The notes: generated from the letters alone by a model not told the origin. 64,000 nucleotides of DNA from Planococcus sp. MER TA 32b (GCA_023715185.1 JAMCAN010000001.1:1860001-1924000), one strand, 5' to 3'; numbered from the stretch's first letter, positions 1-8,940 are shown. Program-made: numbers and translations.

Positions 1-29
1 TGACCGGCTGAAAGGCTTTTCCATAATTA

Positions 30-103
<74 letters not shown>

Positions 104-174
104 ATGGCTTTCTGCTCAATGCAACGGAAACTGCGAACAGCTCGTTTTGCATTCTATTTCGAAAGACAATTTTA

Positions 175-203
175 ATTATAGAAATCTTTTATGAAAATGT
201 CAA
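175..203 (-). promoter_or_regulatory. Sigma-A promoter of tRNA-Arg
   Basis: On the minus strand a perfect -35 TTGACA (198-203) and a perfect -10 TATAAT (175-180) are separated by exactly 17 bp. Initiation would fall near 168, about 65 bp before the mature tRNA 5' end, as expected for a processed stable RNA. The surrounding DNA is AT-rich. Confidence 0.9.
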
Positions 204-249
204 CGCTATTTTAAAAAAACATTTCAAAATCGTTAAAATTGATGGTGGC

Positions 250-849
250 TCAGTTGCCGGACAAGCCGGGCATTGCTTTCCCTAGTTCACGAATAGCATT
301 TCCGCGATGGGAAACGGATGCTTTTTCAGAAGGTTCCATTTCGGCCATCGTTTTTTCAAGAGCAGGCACGTAAAAGATCGGATCATACCCGAATCCGTTG
401 TCGCCTTTTCTTTCATTGATGATCAATCCTTCACAGGTCCCTTCAAAAAGGATGGTCTCTTTGCCTGGCGATGCCAATGCCAGAACGCAGCGGAAACGCG
501 CTGTCTTCTCGTCATCCGGCACCTGGACCATTTTTTGAAGCACTTTATCAATATTGGAACCATCGTTTTTTTCATCGCCGGAATAGCGGGCGGAATAGAC
601 GCCTGGTTCACCGCCAAGCGCATCGATTTCAAGGCCGCTGTCATCAGCGATTACAGTCACCTGAAGCTCCTGGGCAATCGCCTCCGCTTTCAGAATGGCG
701 TTCGCCTCGAATGTCTCACCGGTCTCCTCGACATCCATATGCGGAGCCACATCATGCAAAGTCAACACTTTGTAGCCCATCGGTTCCAGCAATTGTTCGA
801 AATCTTTTGCTTTGCCTTTGTTTTTCGTCGCAATGATTATCTCTTTCAT
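250..849 (-). CDS. rdgB: XTP/dITP diphosphatase (RdgB/HAM1 family)
   Basis: A 199-residue house-cleaning nucleotidase that hydrolyses non-canonical purine triphosphates (dITP, XTP) to monophosphates, keeping them out of DNA and RNA. The N-terminal substrate loop ATKNKGK (residues 7-13), the catalytic DDSGLEID segment (69-76), GYDPIFY (about residue 155) and the C-terminal SHRGNA motif are all visible, and the length is normal. Its ATG overlaps the rph stop by 4 bp (ATGA), so the two are translationally coupled, as in the B. subtilis rph-ysnA pair. No strong terminator is seen before the tRNA promoter. Confidence 0.95.
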   Translation of the reverse strand: MKEIIIATKNKGKAKDFEQLLEPMGYKVLTLHDVAPHMDVEETGETFEANAILKAEAIAQELQVTVIADDSGLEIDALGGEPGVYSARYSGDEKNDGSNIDKVLQKMVQVPDDEKTARFRCVLALASPGKETILFEGTCEGLIINERKGDNGFGYDPIFYVPALEKTMAEMEPSEKASVSHRGNAIRELGKAMPGLSGN

Positions 850-1595
850 AATTCCGACCTCGTTTCTTCTCCGATCCGGAGTGCGGTTTCACCCAGAATT
901 TCCTTCTGCTTTTCAATTAATTGACGGATTCCCGCTTCACCGAGATCCAGCATTTCATTTAATTGAGCACGTGTAAACGTGGATTCTTCGCCCGTTCCCT
1001 GCAGCTCGACAAAATGGCCTTTGCCTGTCATAACCAGGTTCATATCAACTTCTGCTGTGGAATCTTCACTGTAATCCAAATCAAGGATGGCGCCATTTTC
1101 ATGTGTGATGCCGACACTTGTCGCAGCCAGGAAATCCGTTACCGGAAAAGCCGTCAGATCAAGTTTGCTGATGGCCATAACCATCGCCACATAAGCTCCC
1201 GTGATAGAAGCTGTCCGCGTGCCGCCGTCTGCCTGGATGACATCGCAGTCAAGCCATATTGTGCGTTCTCCCAGTTTTTCAAGATCCACGACAGCGCGCA
1301 GTGCACGGCCGATCAATCGTTGAATTTCCATCGTCCGCCCGCCGATTTTGCCGGCTGACGCTTCACGGCGATTGCGGCTGCCTGTCGCACGCGGCAGCAT
1401 GGCATACTCAGCTGTGATCCAGCCTTTCCCCTGCCCGCGCAGGAAACCGGGAACTTTTTCTTCTATTGTCGCTGTACATATTACCTTCGTCTGCCCCACC
1501 GTAATCAATACGGATCCTTCCGGATGGATGAGATATTCTGCCTGCATATTGACCGGACGCAATTCATCCGCTTTTCTTTCATCTGTTCTTGTCAT
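846..1595 (-). CDS. rph: Ribonuclease PH
   Basis: A phosphorolytic 3'-5' exoribonuclease that trims tRNA 3' tails using inorganic phosphate. The protein is 249 residues, close to the Bacillus length. It carries GKGWITAEY with the following LPRAT, and the phosphate-binding and active-site stretch [19 protein letters not shown] near the middle. The ATG at 1595 was chosen over the upstream ATG at 1610 because AGGAGG lies 6 bp before it, and the upstream ATG would place that ribosome site inside the gene. It is followed by rdgB with a 4-bp overlap. Confidence 0.95.
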   Translation of the reverse strand: MTRTDERKADELRPVNMQAEYLIHPEGSVLITVGQTKVICTATIEEKVPGFLRGQGKGWITAEYAMLPRATGSRNRREASAGKIGGRTMEIQRLIGRALRAVVDLEKLGERTIWLDCDVIQADGGTRTASITGAYVAMVMAISKLDLTAFPVTDFLAATSVGITHENGAILDLDYSEDSTAEVDMNLVMTGKGHFVELQGTGEESTFTRAQLNEMLDLGEAGIRQLIEKQKEILGETALRIGEETRSEL

Positions 1596-1647
1596 GGATA
1601 TCCTCCTCATATTTACTCGATTAGCGTACCATATTTTATTGGGACCG

Positions 1648-1677
1648 ACAAAAACCTGACAGCAGCGCCATCAGGTT
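1648..1677 (-). terminator. Terminator after racE
   Basis: On the minus strand, AACCTGA and TCAGGTT form a stem followed by a short T-run. The stem overlaps the racE stop codon. It would separate racE from rph, although the T-run is short and read-through is likely. Confidence 0.55.
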
Positions 1678-2480
1678 TGGGGGAATTTTATTGAGTGGAT
1701 GACCGGTTTTTCAATCTCCAGCCATTTTTTGATGATCGTTTCGAAAATTGATGTGGCGCCTGAAGTGTAGAACCTGTGCACAGGGCGATTGCCGGCTGGA
1801 GCCAGCATGCCCTGAAAACGCAGATGATTTTCCACATCCTTTGCCGTTTCGGAAGCTGATGACAGGACCGTCACAGAGGGTCCGAACTTCTCCTGGATGA
1901 ATTCCTGCAAAAGAGGATAATGGGTACAGCCCAGTATGGCCGTGTCAAAATGCTTGCCGTCCAATTGGCCAAGGGTTTCCCATACCATCTTCCTGGCGAA
2001 TTCCCCTTCATACTCATCACTTTCAACAAGCGGCACAAATTTCGGGCACGCCAGCTGAACAATATGGCAGGACGACATCAGCGATTTTAAAGCATTTTCA
2101 TATGCCCCGCTCTTCACGGTTCCGAGCGTGCCCAGAACAGCGATTTCTTTTGTGGCTGAGACTTTCATCGCGGCTCGCGCTCCCGGAAAAATGACGCCGA
2201 TTACAGGTATCGGCAATTTTTTTTGCAATGAATTGAGTGTTGCGGCTGTCGCTGTATTACAGGCGATGACGAGCAGTTTGATGTTTTTATCCATCAGCGC
2301 ACGCGCCATCTGCCAGGTATACTTCCTGACTTCCGCCTGGGGGCGCGGCCCATAAGGACATCTTGCGTTATCCCCGATATACAGCACTTGCTCGTTCGGC
2401 AAAAGACGCATGATCTCTTTCGCGACAGTCAAGCCGCCGACTCCTGAATCGATAACTCCGATTGGCGCATTCGCTTGCAT
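1671..2480 (-). CDS. racE: Glutamate racemase
   Basis: Interconverts L- and D-glutamate, supplying D-Glu for peptidoglycan. The protein has 269 residues. The opening loop DSGVGG (11-16) and the two catalytic cysteine motifs IACNTATAA (C74) and GCTHYPLL (C185) of the cofactor-independent Asp/Glu racemase family are intact. It lies between a MarR regulator and rph, as in B. subtilis. The sporulation gene gerM, which lies between racE and rph in B. subtilis, is not present here. Confidence 0.96.
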   Translation of the reverse strand: MQANAPIGVIDSGVGGLTVAKEIMRLLPNEQVLYIGDNARCPYGPRPQAEVRKYTWQMARALMDKNIKLLVIACNTATAATLNSLQKKLPIPVIGVIFPGARAAMKVSATKEIAVLGTLGTVKSGAYENALKSLMSSCHIVQLACPKFVPLVESDEYEGEFARKMVWETLGQLDGKHFDTAILGCTHYPLLQEFIQEKFGPSVTVLSSASETAKDVENHLRFQGMLAPAGNRPVHRFYTSGATSIFETIIKKWLEIEKPVIHSIKFPQT

Positions 2481-2490
2481 GTTTCCGCCC

Positions 2491-2943
2491 CTATTTCATG
2501 TTCGTGTGCAATTTCTCCAATAGGAATGAAAATTGCTCCACTTCTTCTTCGCTGAATTCAGTCAGGACGTTCTGTAAATAATCCTGGCGTTTCTCGATCA
2601 CTTCCTCGATGATGCGTTCGCCTTCTTTCAAAAGCTTGATGCGCACAACGCGGCGATCCTGTTCTTCACGAATCCTGACTACCAGTTCATTCTTTTCCAT
2701 ACGGTCAACCAGGTCCGTCGTCGTGCTGAATGCGAGATACATTTTATTCGACAGATCTCCGATTGTCATATCACCGTGTTCGAAAAGCCATTGCAAGGCG
2801 ATGAACTGCGGTGGTGTAATCGTGTAGGAATTCAGGATTTCCCGGCCTTTTTGCTTGATGATCCCGGAAATGTAACGCAGTTCCTTTTCCATGAAAGCGA
2901 CGCGTTCTTTATCATGAGGGATGTCATTTTTGTTTTCATTCAT
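2491..2943 (-). CDS. MarR-family transcriptional regulator (YsmB-like)
   Basis: A 150-residue dimeric winged-helix repressor. The N-terminal dimerisation helix contains YISGIIKQKGREILN. The DNA-binding helix-turn-helix spans roughly residues 60-95 (MTIGDLSNKMYLAFSTTTDLVDRM) and the wing contains RVVRIKL. It ends 10 bp before the racE start, so racE is probably co-transcribed. The synteny matches B. subtilis ysmB, but the sporulation regulator gerE found nearby there is missing. The ligand cannot be deduced from sequence. Confidence 0.88.
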   Translation of the reverse strand: MNENKNDIPHDKERVAFMEKELRYISGIIKQKGREILNSYTITPPQFIALQWLFEHGDMTIGDLSNKMYLAFSTTTDLVDRMEKNELVVRIREEQDRRVVRIKLLKEGERIIEEVIEKRQDYLQNVLTEFSEEEVEQFSFLLEKLHTNMK

Positions 2944-3018
2944 AATCCATGTCCACTCCTTGAATACAACTGTTACTTTATATAGTGAAGGTTTTTGGCT
3001 GATTTAGCAAGAACTGAC

Positions 3019-3486
3019 TTAATTTTCTGATGAAATTAACTGCTTGTTTCCAAAAAGCTCTTTTTCTTCATCAGTCCACGGATGTCCTTTGCTGGTGGCT
3101 TTGGAAATCTGCACCATCGCGCCTCTGCCTGTAAAGCACGTTTCGCCTTTCGCATTCACCACCCAGTAATGGACGTCGATCGATGACCTGCCGACTGAGG
3201 CGATTTTGACGTAAACGTCGAGCATTTCATCAAAATAAACCTGTTGAGTGTAATCGACTTGCATATCCGCGATCACGGGGAATAAATCACCGTTTCCTTT
3301 CAGCCAGCGCTGCATCAGCCCAAGCTCCTTCATGTATTCGATACGCGCGAATTCAAAATAAGTGATCGGCACTGTGTTGTTGACGTGGCCAAACATATCG
3401 GTTTCAGAAAAGCGGACTTGCACCGGAGCGGAAAAACTGAATTCCTGTTTCCATTGTTCAAAATCTGTAATGTAATTAGCTTTCAT
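3019..3486 (-). CDS. Acyl-CoA thioesterase, 4HBT hotdog fold (YsmA-like)
   Basis: A 155-residue single hotdog-domain protein. The catalytic-loop signature RFSETDMFGHVNN near residue 25 is typical of 4-hydroxybenzoyl-CoA thioesterase-like enzymes, followed by the long helix TYFEFARIEYM and the strand VDYTQQVYFDEML. It is predicted to hydrolyse acyl-CoA thioesters; the natural acyl chain is unknown. It lies between sdhB and the MarR gene, the same place as B. subtilis ysmA. Confidence 0.88.
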   Translation of the reverse strand: MKANYITDFEQWKQEFSFSAPVQVRFSETDMFGHVNNTVPITYFEFARIEYMKELGLMQRWLKGNGDLFPVIADMQVDYTQQVYFDEMLDVYVKIASVGRSSIDVHYWVVNAKGETCFTGRGAMVQISKATSKGHPWTDEEKELFGNKQLISSEN

Positions 3487-3605
3487 ATGGTTTCCTCCAA
3501 TAATTGATCCTTACTATTTTATCAGTATAACAAAAACATATGTGTGAGGCTCCGATTTTCATTTCCGGAGGGCGGTTTTGATATCTTTTTGATCTGTAAA
3601 TCCAC

Positions 3606-3634
3606 ACAAAAAAACCTCCACCGAAGTGAAGGTT
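3606..3634 (-). terminator. Terminator of the sdhCAB operon
   Basis: On the minus strand the stem AACCTTCAC, loop TTCG, GTGGAGGTT (one G-U pair) is followed by a T-run. It lies 12 bp after the sdhB stop codon. Confidence 0.85.
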
Positions 3635-3645
3635 TTCTGTGTAAA

Positions 3646-4413
3646 TCAGACTGCGTGGTCGCTTCCGAAGAAGTTGCGGAACATTTGAACTGTCGTTTCA
3701 CGGTTCAACGCTGCGATTGAAGTTGTCAAAGGAATACCTTTAGGGCAAGATTCAACACAGTTTTGTGAGTTACCGCAGCTTGCAAGGCCGCCTTCGCCCA
3801 TGATAGCGTTCAGACGCTCGTCACGGTTCATGGCGCCAGTCGGATGCGCGTTCATCAAGCGAACTTGTGAAAGTGGCGCAGCTCCGATGAAATCGGATTT
3901 TTCGTTGACGTTCGGGCATGCCTCAAGGCAAACACCGCAAGTCATACATTTTGAAAGTTCGTAAGCCCATTGGCGTTTACGCTCTGGCATACGTGGACCT
4001 TCGCCAAGATCATGCGTTCCATCGATCGGAACCCAAGCTTTGACTTTTTTCAATGAATCGAACATGCGGCTGCGGTCTACGACAAGGTCGCGGACAACAG
4101 GGAATGTTTTCATCGGCTGTAAACGGATCGGCTGTTCCAATTGGTCGACAAGAGCTGTACACGACTGGCGTGCTTTACCATTGATGACCATTGAACAAGC
4201 TCCACAAACTTCCTCAAGGCAGTTCATGTCCCAGTTTACAGGTGTCGTTTTCTTCCCTTCCATATTGACAGGGTTGCGGCGGATTTCCATCAATGCCGAA
4301 ATGACATTCATGTTCGCGCGGTATGGTAATTCGAATTTCTCGAAATAGGATTCTTTTTCAGTGGAATCACGGCGTTCGATTTCAAAAATTACCGTTTTTG
4401 CTGCTTCACCCAT
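3646..4413 (-). CDS. sdhB: Succinate dehydrogenase iron-sulfur subunit
   Basis: The electron-transfer subunit of complex II, passing electrons from SdhA FAD to menaquinone at the membrane anchor. The 255 residues carry the [2Fe-2S] ligands C65, C70, C73 and C85. The two 4Fe/3Fe cluster motifs are CMTCGVCLEACPN (156-168) and CGNSQNCVESCPKG (213-225). The order sdhC-sdhA-sdhB is that of Bacillus. A 33-bp spacer with a ribosome site separates it from sdhA, and a terminator follows. Confidence 0.97.
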   Translation of the reverse strand: MGEAAKTVIFEIERRDSTEKESYFEKFELPYRANMNVISALMEIRRNPVNMEGKKTTPVNWDMNCLEEVCGACSMVINGKARQSCTALVDQLEQPIRLQPMKTFPVVRDLVVDRSRMFDSLKKVKAWVPIDGTHDLGEGPRMPERKRQWAYELSKCMTCGVCLEACPNVNEKSDFIGAAPLSQVRLMNAHPTGAMNRDERLNAIMGEGGLASCGNSQNCVESCPKGIPLTTSIAALNRETTVQMFRNFFGSDHAV

Positions 4414-4446
4414 AGTAATTCTATCTCCCTTCTTTGACTCGTTAAC

Positions 4447-6195
4447 TTATGCTTTAGCCGAATAATCACGCTTGCGCGGCGGAATCAGTGAAGTATCCAC
4501 ATCTTCATAATGGAAGATTGGCGCATCGTAGCCATTGAATTTCGCCATAGTCGTTTTCAAAAATTCTTCATCGTTACGTTCCGGGAAATCAGGTTTGTAG
4601 TGAGCTCCGCGGCTCTCATTGCGGTTCAACGCTCCAAGTGTGATCACTCGTGCTAAATGTAGCATATTTTTCAGCTGACGTGTGAACATTGCGCCTTGAT
4701 TGCTCCAGAGTTGTGTATCTGTGATGTTGATATTATTGAAACGCTCAAGCAATTCCTGGATTTTCTCGTCCGTTTTCTGAAGACGGTCGTTATAGCGGAC
4801 AACTGTTACATTATCCGTCATCCATTCGCCAAGCTCTTTATGAAGAACGTAAGCGTTCTCTGTTCCGTTAAGCGCAAGAATCTCTTCCCATTTGCGCTGC
4901 TCTTCAGCAACGGCCTGGTCGAAGATATCTGATGGCAGGTCTTCCGCAAGAACGTCAAGGCCTTTGATGTAATCAAGAGCGTTCGGTCCTGCAACCATAC
5001 CGCCGTAGATAGCTGACAAGAGTGAGTTTGCGCCCAAACGGTTTGCGCCGTGCTGGGAGTAATCACATTCACCCGCAGCCAGTACGCCAGGAATGCTTGT
5101 CATCTGGTGATCATCGACCCATAATCCGCCCATTGAATAATGGACTGCCGGGAAGATTTTCATCGGCACTTTGCGTGGGTCATCGCCTGTGAATTTCTCA
5201 TAGATCTCGATGATTCCGCCAAGTTTGATATCCAATTCTTTCGGATCTTTATGTGAAAGATCCAGGTAAACCATGTTTTCACCATTGATGCCCAGCTTTT
5301 GGTTAACGCAGACATCGAAGATTTCGCGTGTAGCGATATCACGAGGAACCAGGTTTCCGTAAGCAGGATATTTTTCTTCAAGGAAATACCAAGGTTTTCC
5401 GTCTTTATAAGTCCAGATACGGCCACCTTCACCACGCGCCGATTCAGACATCAAGCGAAGCTTGTCGTCTCCCGGAATCGCAGTCGGGTGAATCTGGATA
5501 AATTCGCCGTTTGCGTAATACGCGCCTTGCTGATAAACGATGGAAGCCGCTGAACCTGTGTTGATAACAGAGTTCGTCGATTTTCCGAAGATGATCCCAG
5601 GTCCGCCGGTTGCCATGATCACAGCATCTCCGCGGAACGCCTGGATTTCCATAGTCGTCATGTTCTGAGCAGTGATTCCGCGGCTCACGCCGTTTTCATC
5701 AAGAATCAAACCAAGGAATTCCCATCCTTCGTATTTCGTTACAAGACCGCTTACTTCGTGGCGGCGCACTTGCTCATCAAGTGCATAAAGCAATTGCTGG
5801 CCAGTCGTCGCGCCGGCAAAAGCTGTTCTGTGGTGCATCGTTCCACCGAAACGGCGGAAGTCAAGCAAACCTTCAGGCGTACGGTTAAACATGACGCCCA
5901 TGCGGTCAAGCAAGCGGATAATCGCTGGCGCCGCATCTGTCATCGCTTTGACAGGACGCTGGTTCGCCAGGAAATCCCCGCCGTAAACCGTGTCGTCAAA
6001 GTGAATATCAGGTGAATCGCCTTCACCTTTGGTATTTACCGCTCCGTTGATGCCGCCCTGTGCACACACAGAGTGAGATCGTTTTACCGGAACGATTGAA
6101 AATAAATCGATTGACGCGCCAGCTTCTGCGCCTTTAACAGCCGCCATTAAACCGGCAAGCCCGCCACCGACAATAATAAGTTTGCCTTTCGCCAT
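4447..6195 (-). CDS. sdhA: Succinate dehydrogenase flavoprotein subunit
   Basis: Oxidises succinate to fumarate in the TCA cycle, on the cytoplasmic face of the membrane. The FAD Rossmann motif IIVGGGLAGL is at the N-terminus. The covalent-flavin histidine lies in RSHSVCAQGG, and the substrate-site HPTAIPGDD and RGEGGR segments are present. I chose the ATG at 6195 (582 residues). A GTG at 6207 in the same frame directly abuts the GAGGAG ribosome site, whereas the ATG is 11 bp from it and matches the family start. Second gene of sdhCAB. Confidence 0.97.
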   Translation of the reverse strand: MAKGKLIIVGGGLAGLMAAVKGAEAGASIDLFSIVPVKRSHSVCAQGGINGAVNTKGEGDSPDIHFDDTVYGGDFLANQRPVKAMTDAAPAIIRLLDRMGVMFNRTPEGLLDFRRFGGTMHHRTAFAGATTGQQLLYALDEQVRRHEVSGLVTKYEGWEFLGLILDENGVSRGITAQNMTTMEIQAFRGDAVIMATGGPGIIFGKSTNSVINTGSAASIVYQQGAYYANGEFIQIHPTAIPGDDKLRLMSESARGEGGRIWTYKDGKPWYFLEEKYPAYGNLVPRDIATREIFDVCVNQKLGINGENMVYLDLSHKDPKELDIKLGGIIEIYEKFTGDDPRKVPMKIFPAVHYSMGGLWVDDHQMTSIPGVLAAGECDYSQHGANRLGANSLLSAIYGGMVAGPNALDYIKGLDVLAEDLPSDIFDQAVAEEQRKWEEILALNGTENAYVLHKELGEWMTDNVTVVRYNDRLQKTDEKIQELLERFNNINITDTQLWSNQGAMFTRQLKNMLHLARVITLGALNRNESRGAHYKPDFPERNDEEFLKTTMAKFNGYDAPIFHYEDVDTSLIPPRKRDYSAKA

Positions 6196-6240
6196 TTTGG
6201 TATTCACTCCTCTTTTAATTCACCAATGATCGAATTCGTA

Positions 6241-6852
6241 TTAAACGAATGCCAATAAAGCGCGGATACCGATTACCGACAATACCAGGAACACTAAAAG
6301 TGTGAAGTAAGTCGTATATCGCTGAGCTTTCTCGGATTGAGTAATGCCCCAAGTTACAAGGAATGACCACAAGCCATTCGCCAAGTGGAACGTAGCTGTA
6401 AGAACTCCGACAATATAGAATGCAAGCATCCATGGATTGTCCAAAATATTAGCCATCATGTTGAAATCAGCTTCAGCTGCATTCCCGATAGCCACCTGGA
6501 AACGCGTTTCAAATACGTGCCATGCGATGAAGATTACCAGGAATACTCCCGTGTAACGCTGAGCAGTAAATAAGATATTGCGCAAATAGCTGTAATGTCC
6601 AGGGTTGTGCTTGCTGGTGAAAGCTATGTATACACCGTAGAAAGCATGATACATAATCGGCAGATAAATAACGAAGATCTCCAGGAAAATTACGAACGGA
6701 AGGTTCGCCATGAAGTGGGATGCGTTGTTAAATGCCTCGACACCTTGTGTTGCGAAATGGTTGACGATCAAATGCTGTGTAAGGAATAACCCGATCGGAA
6801 TGATTCCAAGCAATGAATGCAACCTGCGCAATAAAAATTCACGATTATCCAA
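6241..6852 (-). CDS. sdhC: Succinate dehydrogenase cytochrome b558 subunit
   Basis: The five-helix membrane anchor of complex II, binding two haems and menaquinone. The 203 residues contain the conserved RRLHSLLG, the first membrane helix with its histidines (TQHLIVNHF), and later helix histidines in MYHAFYG, AWHVFETR and FHLANGLW, likely haem ligands. The TTG at 6852 was preferred to an in-frame TTG at 6870 because GAGGAGG lies 8 bp upstream of the former and because the protein then begins DNREF, as in Bacillus. First gene of sdhCAB. Confidence 0.95.
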   Translation of the reverse strand: MDNREFLLRRLHSLLGIIPIGLFLTQHLIVNHFATQGVEAFNNASHFMANLPFVIFLEIFVIYLPIMYHAFYGVYIAFTSKHNPGHYSYLRNILFTAQRYTGVFLVIFIAWHVFETRFQVAIGNAAEADFNMMANILDNPWMLAFYIVGVLTATFHLANGLWSFLVTWGITQSEKAQRYTTYFTLLVFLVLSVIGIRALLAFV

Positions 6853-6963
6853 AACTTTTACCCTCCTCAAAACATTAATAAGGCAGTAAACGGCGCAATC
6901 GATATTTTACGAAAGCATCCATTGACTGCATGGAACATCATGATACAATAATATGACATATTT

Positions 6964-6992
6964 ATTGTACTCCGCTCAATTAGGAGCGTCAA
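6964..6992 (-). promoter_or_regulatory. Sigma-A promoter of sdhCAB
   Basis: On the minus strand, -35 TTGACG (6987-6992) and -10 TACAAT (6964-6969) are 17 bp apart, about 110 bp before sdhC. The untranslated leader is roughly 100 nt. Confidence 0.8.
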
Positions 6993-7055
6993 GGCAACTT
7001 GTCTTAATTCAGAAGATTCCCTGCGGGGTTTCTACATATTGAAAGTGGGTTTACG

Positions 7056-7457
7056 ATGACTGCAAAAGAACCTGAAACCAACGAGCATTTCGGTTATGAA
7101 ATTATTCGCGACTATGTATTATCCGATATACTTGGCAAACACGAAAATGACGTCCTCTATTGGGCCGGCAAATCCCTGGCCCGCAAGTTCCCTCTTTTCT
7201 CACTGGACGAAGCCGGCGACTTTTTTGACCAGGCTGGATTTGGCGAATTAGTGACAGAAAAAACCGCCAAGGACGAAATCGTATTCGTTCTGCGCCCTTT
7301 TAAACTCGATAACCGCTGCTTCAAGCTCGAAGCCGGCTTCCTGGCCCAGCAACAGCAGAAAATCAGCGGCTTTTTAACCGAAGCGTACGATGAAGTCCTG
7401 CCCCGGAAGAAATCGGTGCGGATTACGCTCAAAACGGACCTGCGCGAGCAAGTTTGA
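7056..7457 (+). CDS. yslB: YslB-like protein (DUF2507)
   Basis: A 133-residue cytoplasmic protein of the DUF2507 family, related in fold to 4VR/hydrocarbon-binding domains. Visible features are the N-terminal FGYEIIRDYVLSDILG, the WAGKSLAR helix and the C-terminal GFLAQQQQKISG. The function is not established. It is transcribed divergently from sdhC, as in B. subtilis, and is one of only three plus-strand genes here. A likely terminator follows at 7488. Confidence 0.88.
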   Translation: MTAKEPETNEHFGYEIIRDYVLSDILGKHENDVLYWAGKSLARKFPLFSLDEAGDFFDQAGFGELVTEKTAKDEIVFVLRPFKLDNRCFKLEAGFLAQQQQKISGFLTEAYDEVLPRKKSVRITLKTDLREQV

Positions 7458-7487
7458 GTCGAATATGATGCGGATTGGCCGTCTCCG

Positions 7488-7517
7488 GGGTGTGGGGGCG
7501 GTTTTTTTGTGGGCTGG
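7488..7517 (+). terminator. Terminator of yslB
   Basis: CCGTCTCC and GGGGGCGG pair with two G-U pairs around a short loop, followed directly by seven T residues on the plus strand. Confidence 0.7.
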
Positions 7518-7534
7518 ATTGGGGGTGGTGGGGT

Positions 7535-7608
7535 TTGTGCGCGGGAAAAGACACGTTGTGCGCGGGAGAGTTGTCGTTGTGCGCGGGAGAACAGCATTTG
7601 TGCTCAAC
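7535..7608 (+). repeat. Tandem array, 21-bp period
   Basis: Three complete units beginning TTGTGCGCGGGA start at 7535, 7556 and 7577, followed by a partial unit TTGTGCTCAAC. The first 12 bases are invariant in the three full units and the last 9 differ. The array lies between the yslB terminator and the terminator of the convergent NERD gene, in non-coding DNA. Confidence 0.85.
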
Positions 7609-7635
7609 TTAATAATAATCTCTTGTTTTAACAAC

Positions 7636-7664
7636 AAAAACATCTTCCGAAGAAGATGTTTTAG
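7636..7664. terminator. Bidirectional terminator between yslB and the NERD gene
   Basis: An 11-bp inverted repeat, AAAACATCTTC and GAAGATGTTTT around CGAA, has A-runs on one side and T-runs on the other. It lies just after the stop of the minus-strand NERD gene. Confidence 0.8.
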
Positions 7665-7676
7665 AGGAGACCAGGA

Positions 7677-8609
7677 TTATTTTTTTACGAGATATCTTCG
7701 ATTTCTCTTACTGCCTGTCGTTATAAGGTTGGCGGCAGATAGTATACGAAAAACTGCATGTCTCGACTCTATGCCACTGAACCGTCGAAATTCCCTACTG
7801 TCAACTTGCTGACTGACCAGAACGAAAAATTCTTGTAATGCCAACTCGTGTGCATTTGTATCTTGGTGGCCGCAAACTGTACAATTCCAAATTTTATACA
7901 GTCGCTCCATTGAACATTCCCGGCATACAACGCATTTGACACCCACCTTCAACTCACGCGGGTCTATCCGGTAATATTCACATAAAGGCGGCCGCTCATA
8001 CGGGCAAAGGTTCGCTTCAATAAGGCGCCTGATCCTGCTCGGCTTAGGGGAGTCAGCCAATGGGGCACGTTTCTTAAGAATCCCATAAACCATTTCAACC
8101 GCCTGGTACGTCTTGCAAATATTTGGCCCAACCGGCTTGGCAATAAATTCACAATGCCTCGGCGTAAAGACAACCACTCCCTCAATCGGTGGATGTGAAA
8201 ACTTCCTCTGTTTCAGCCATAGCTCGAGAAAACCGGTGTGCTTGGCGAGCTGCACCAACGGGTCGTCCAAGACCAATTTTTCACCTTCGTTGTTGAACCG
8301 GTAAAATTCACTTGTCGTCCCGTTAAAATGGATTTTTCCGCTGATATTTTTCGAACTGATCACGATGACGCAGCGGGGCGTAATCAGCAGGCCGTCAATC
8401 TGCACTTTCCAGTCGCCGAGCCGCAAACCCACATCCCACAAGAGTTCATAAGGTTCACCCCAGTGAAATTCAACCATTTTCGCGTGCAGACGTTTCTCAC
8501 CTTGCCAGCCCGCTTCGTAACGATGAAGCTCCTTTTTCAAATACTCCTGCTCGGGATGGCTGTCCGGCAACCGCTCCATCAGCAGCCGCACGCATTCCCA
8601 CATCTCCAA
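7677..8609 (-). CDS. NERD-domain protein with C-terminal zinc ribbon
   Basis: A 310-residue protein. Residues about 35-150 form a NERD (nuclease-related) domain, a PD-(D/E)XK-like fold: the segment WDVGLRLGDWKVQIDGLLI provides the Asp-containing core, followed by VIVISSKNISGKIHF. Near residue 225 a cysteine pattern CVVCREC with a later CTVC suggests a zinc ribbon. A TTG start was chosen, 5 bp after GGAGG. Nuclease activity has not been shown for most family members. It is a lone gene with no restriction or phage partners nearby, so the role is unknown. Confidence 0.8.
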   Translation of the reverse strand: MEMWECVRLLMERLPDSHPEQEYLKKELHRYEAGWQGEKRLHAKMVEFHWGEPYELLWDVGLRLGDWKVQIDGLLITPRCVIVISSKNISGKIHFNGTTSEFYRFNNEGEKLVLDDPLVQLAKHTGFLELWLKQRKFSHPPIEGVVVFTPRHCEFIAKPVGPNICKTYQAVEMVYGILKKRAPLADSPKPSRIRRLIEANLCPYERPPLCEYYRIDPRELKVGVKCVVCRECSMERLYKIWNCTVCGHQDTNAHELALQEFFVLVSQQVDSREFRRFSGIESRHAVFRILSAANLITTGSKRNRRYLVKK

Positions 8610-8890
8610 TCGTTCCTCCCCTATCCAAATCGCCGCCTCTCCATCAAGTTATCTGAATTATAACACTACTATATAGAAGACAGATGATTCTTTTTGCTAC
8701 TTCCCGATATAAAAATTCAAACCCCGATTTGAAAGCAGTCCGCGTCCGCGGACTGCCCAGTGGGCGGGGTCCGCCCCGCCCGATCTTGGGTAATAATAGA
8801 TTTATCACTAAGTTAAGGGTGGGGCAAAAGTTTGAGGCGTTCACCTTTTGAAGTGAACTTTCTATTATGGTTACCACTTTTTCATTCCAT
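8610..8890. other. Intergenic region upstream of the NERD gene
   Basis: This non-coding stretch between lysC and the NERD gene holds two GC-rich palindromes at 8735-8781, which stand out from AT-rich flanks. No ORF with a ribosome site and no good promoter were seen. Confidence 0.5.
8735..8781. repeat. Twin GC-rich perfect palindromes
   Basis: The first is GCAGTCCGCG and CGCGGACTGC with a 2-nt centre (8735-8756). The second is GGGCGGGG and CCCCGCCC with a 4-nt loop (8762-8781). Neither is followed by a T-run on either strand, so these are not ordinary terminators. Confidence 0.7.
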
Positions 8891-8913
8891 AAAAAACCCG
8901 GCAACCGCCGGGT
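8891..8913 (-). terminator. Terminator of lysC
   Basis: ACCCGGC and GCCGGGT pair around a 4-nt loop, and the minus strand continues with six T residues. It lies about 30 bp after the lysC stop. Confidence 0.85.
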
Positions 8914-8940
8914 CCATAAATCTTTTATTAAACTCCAAAC

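Noticed and set aside
7535..7608. CRISPR or coding repeat
   Set aside because: Just three full units of 21 bp, no spacer pattern, and terminators on both sides.
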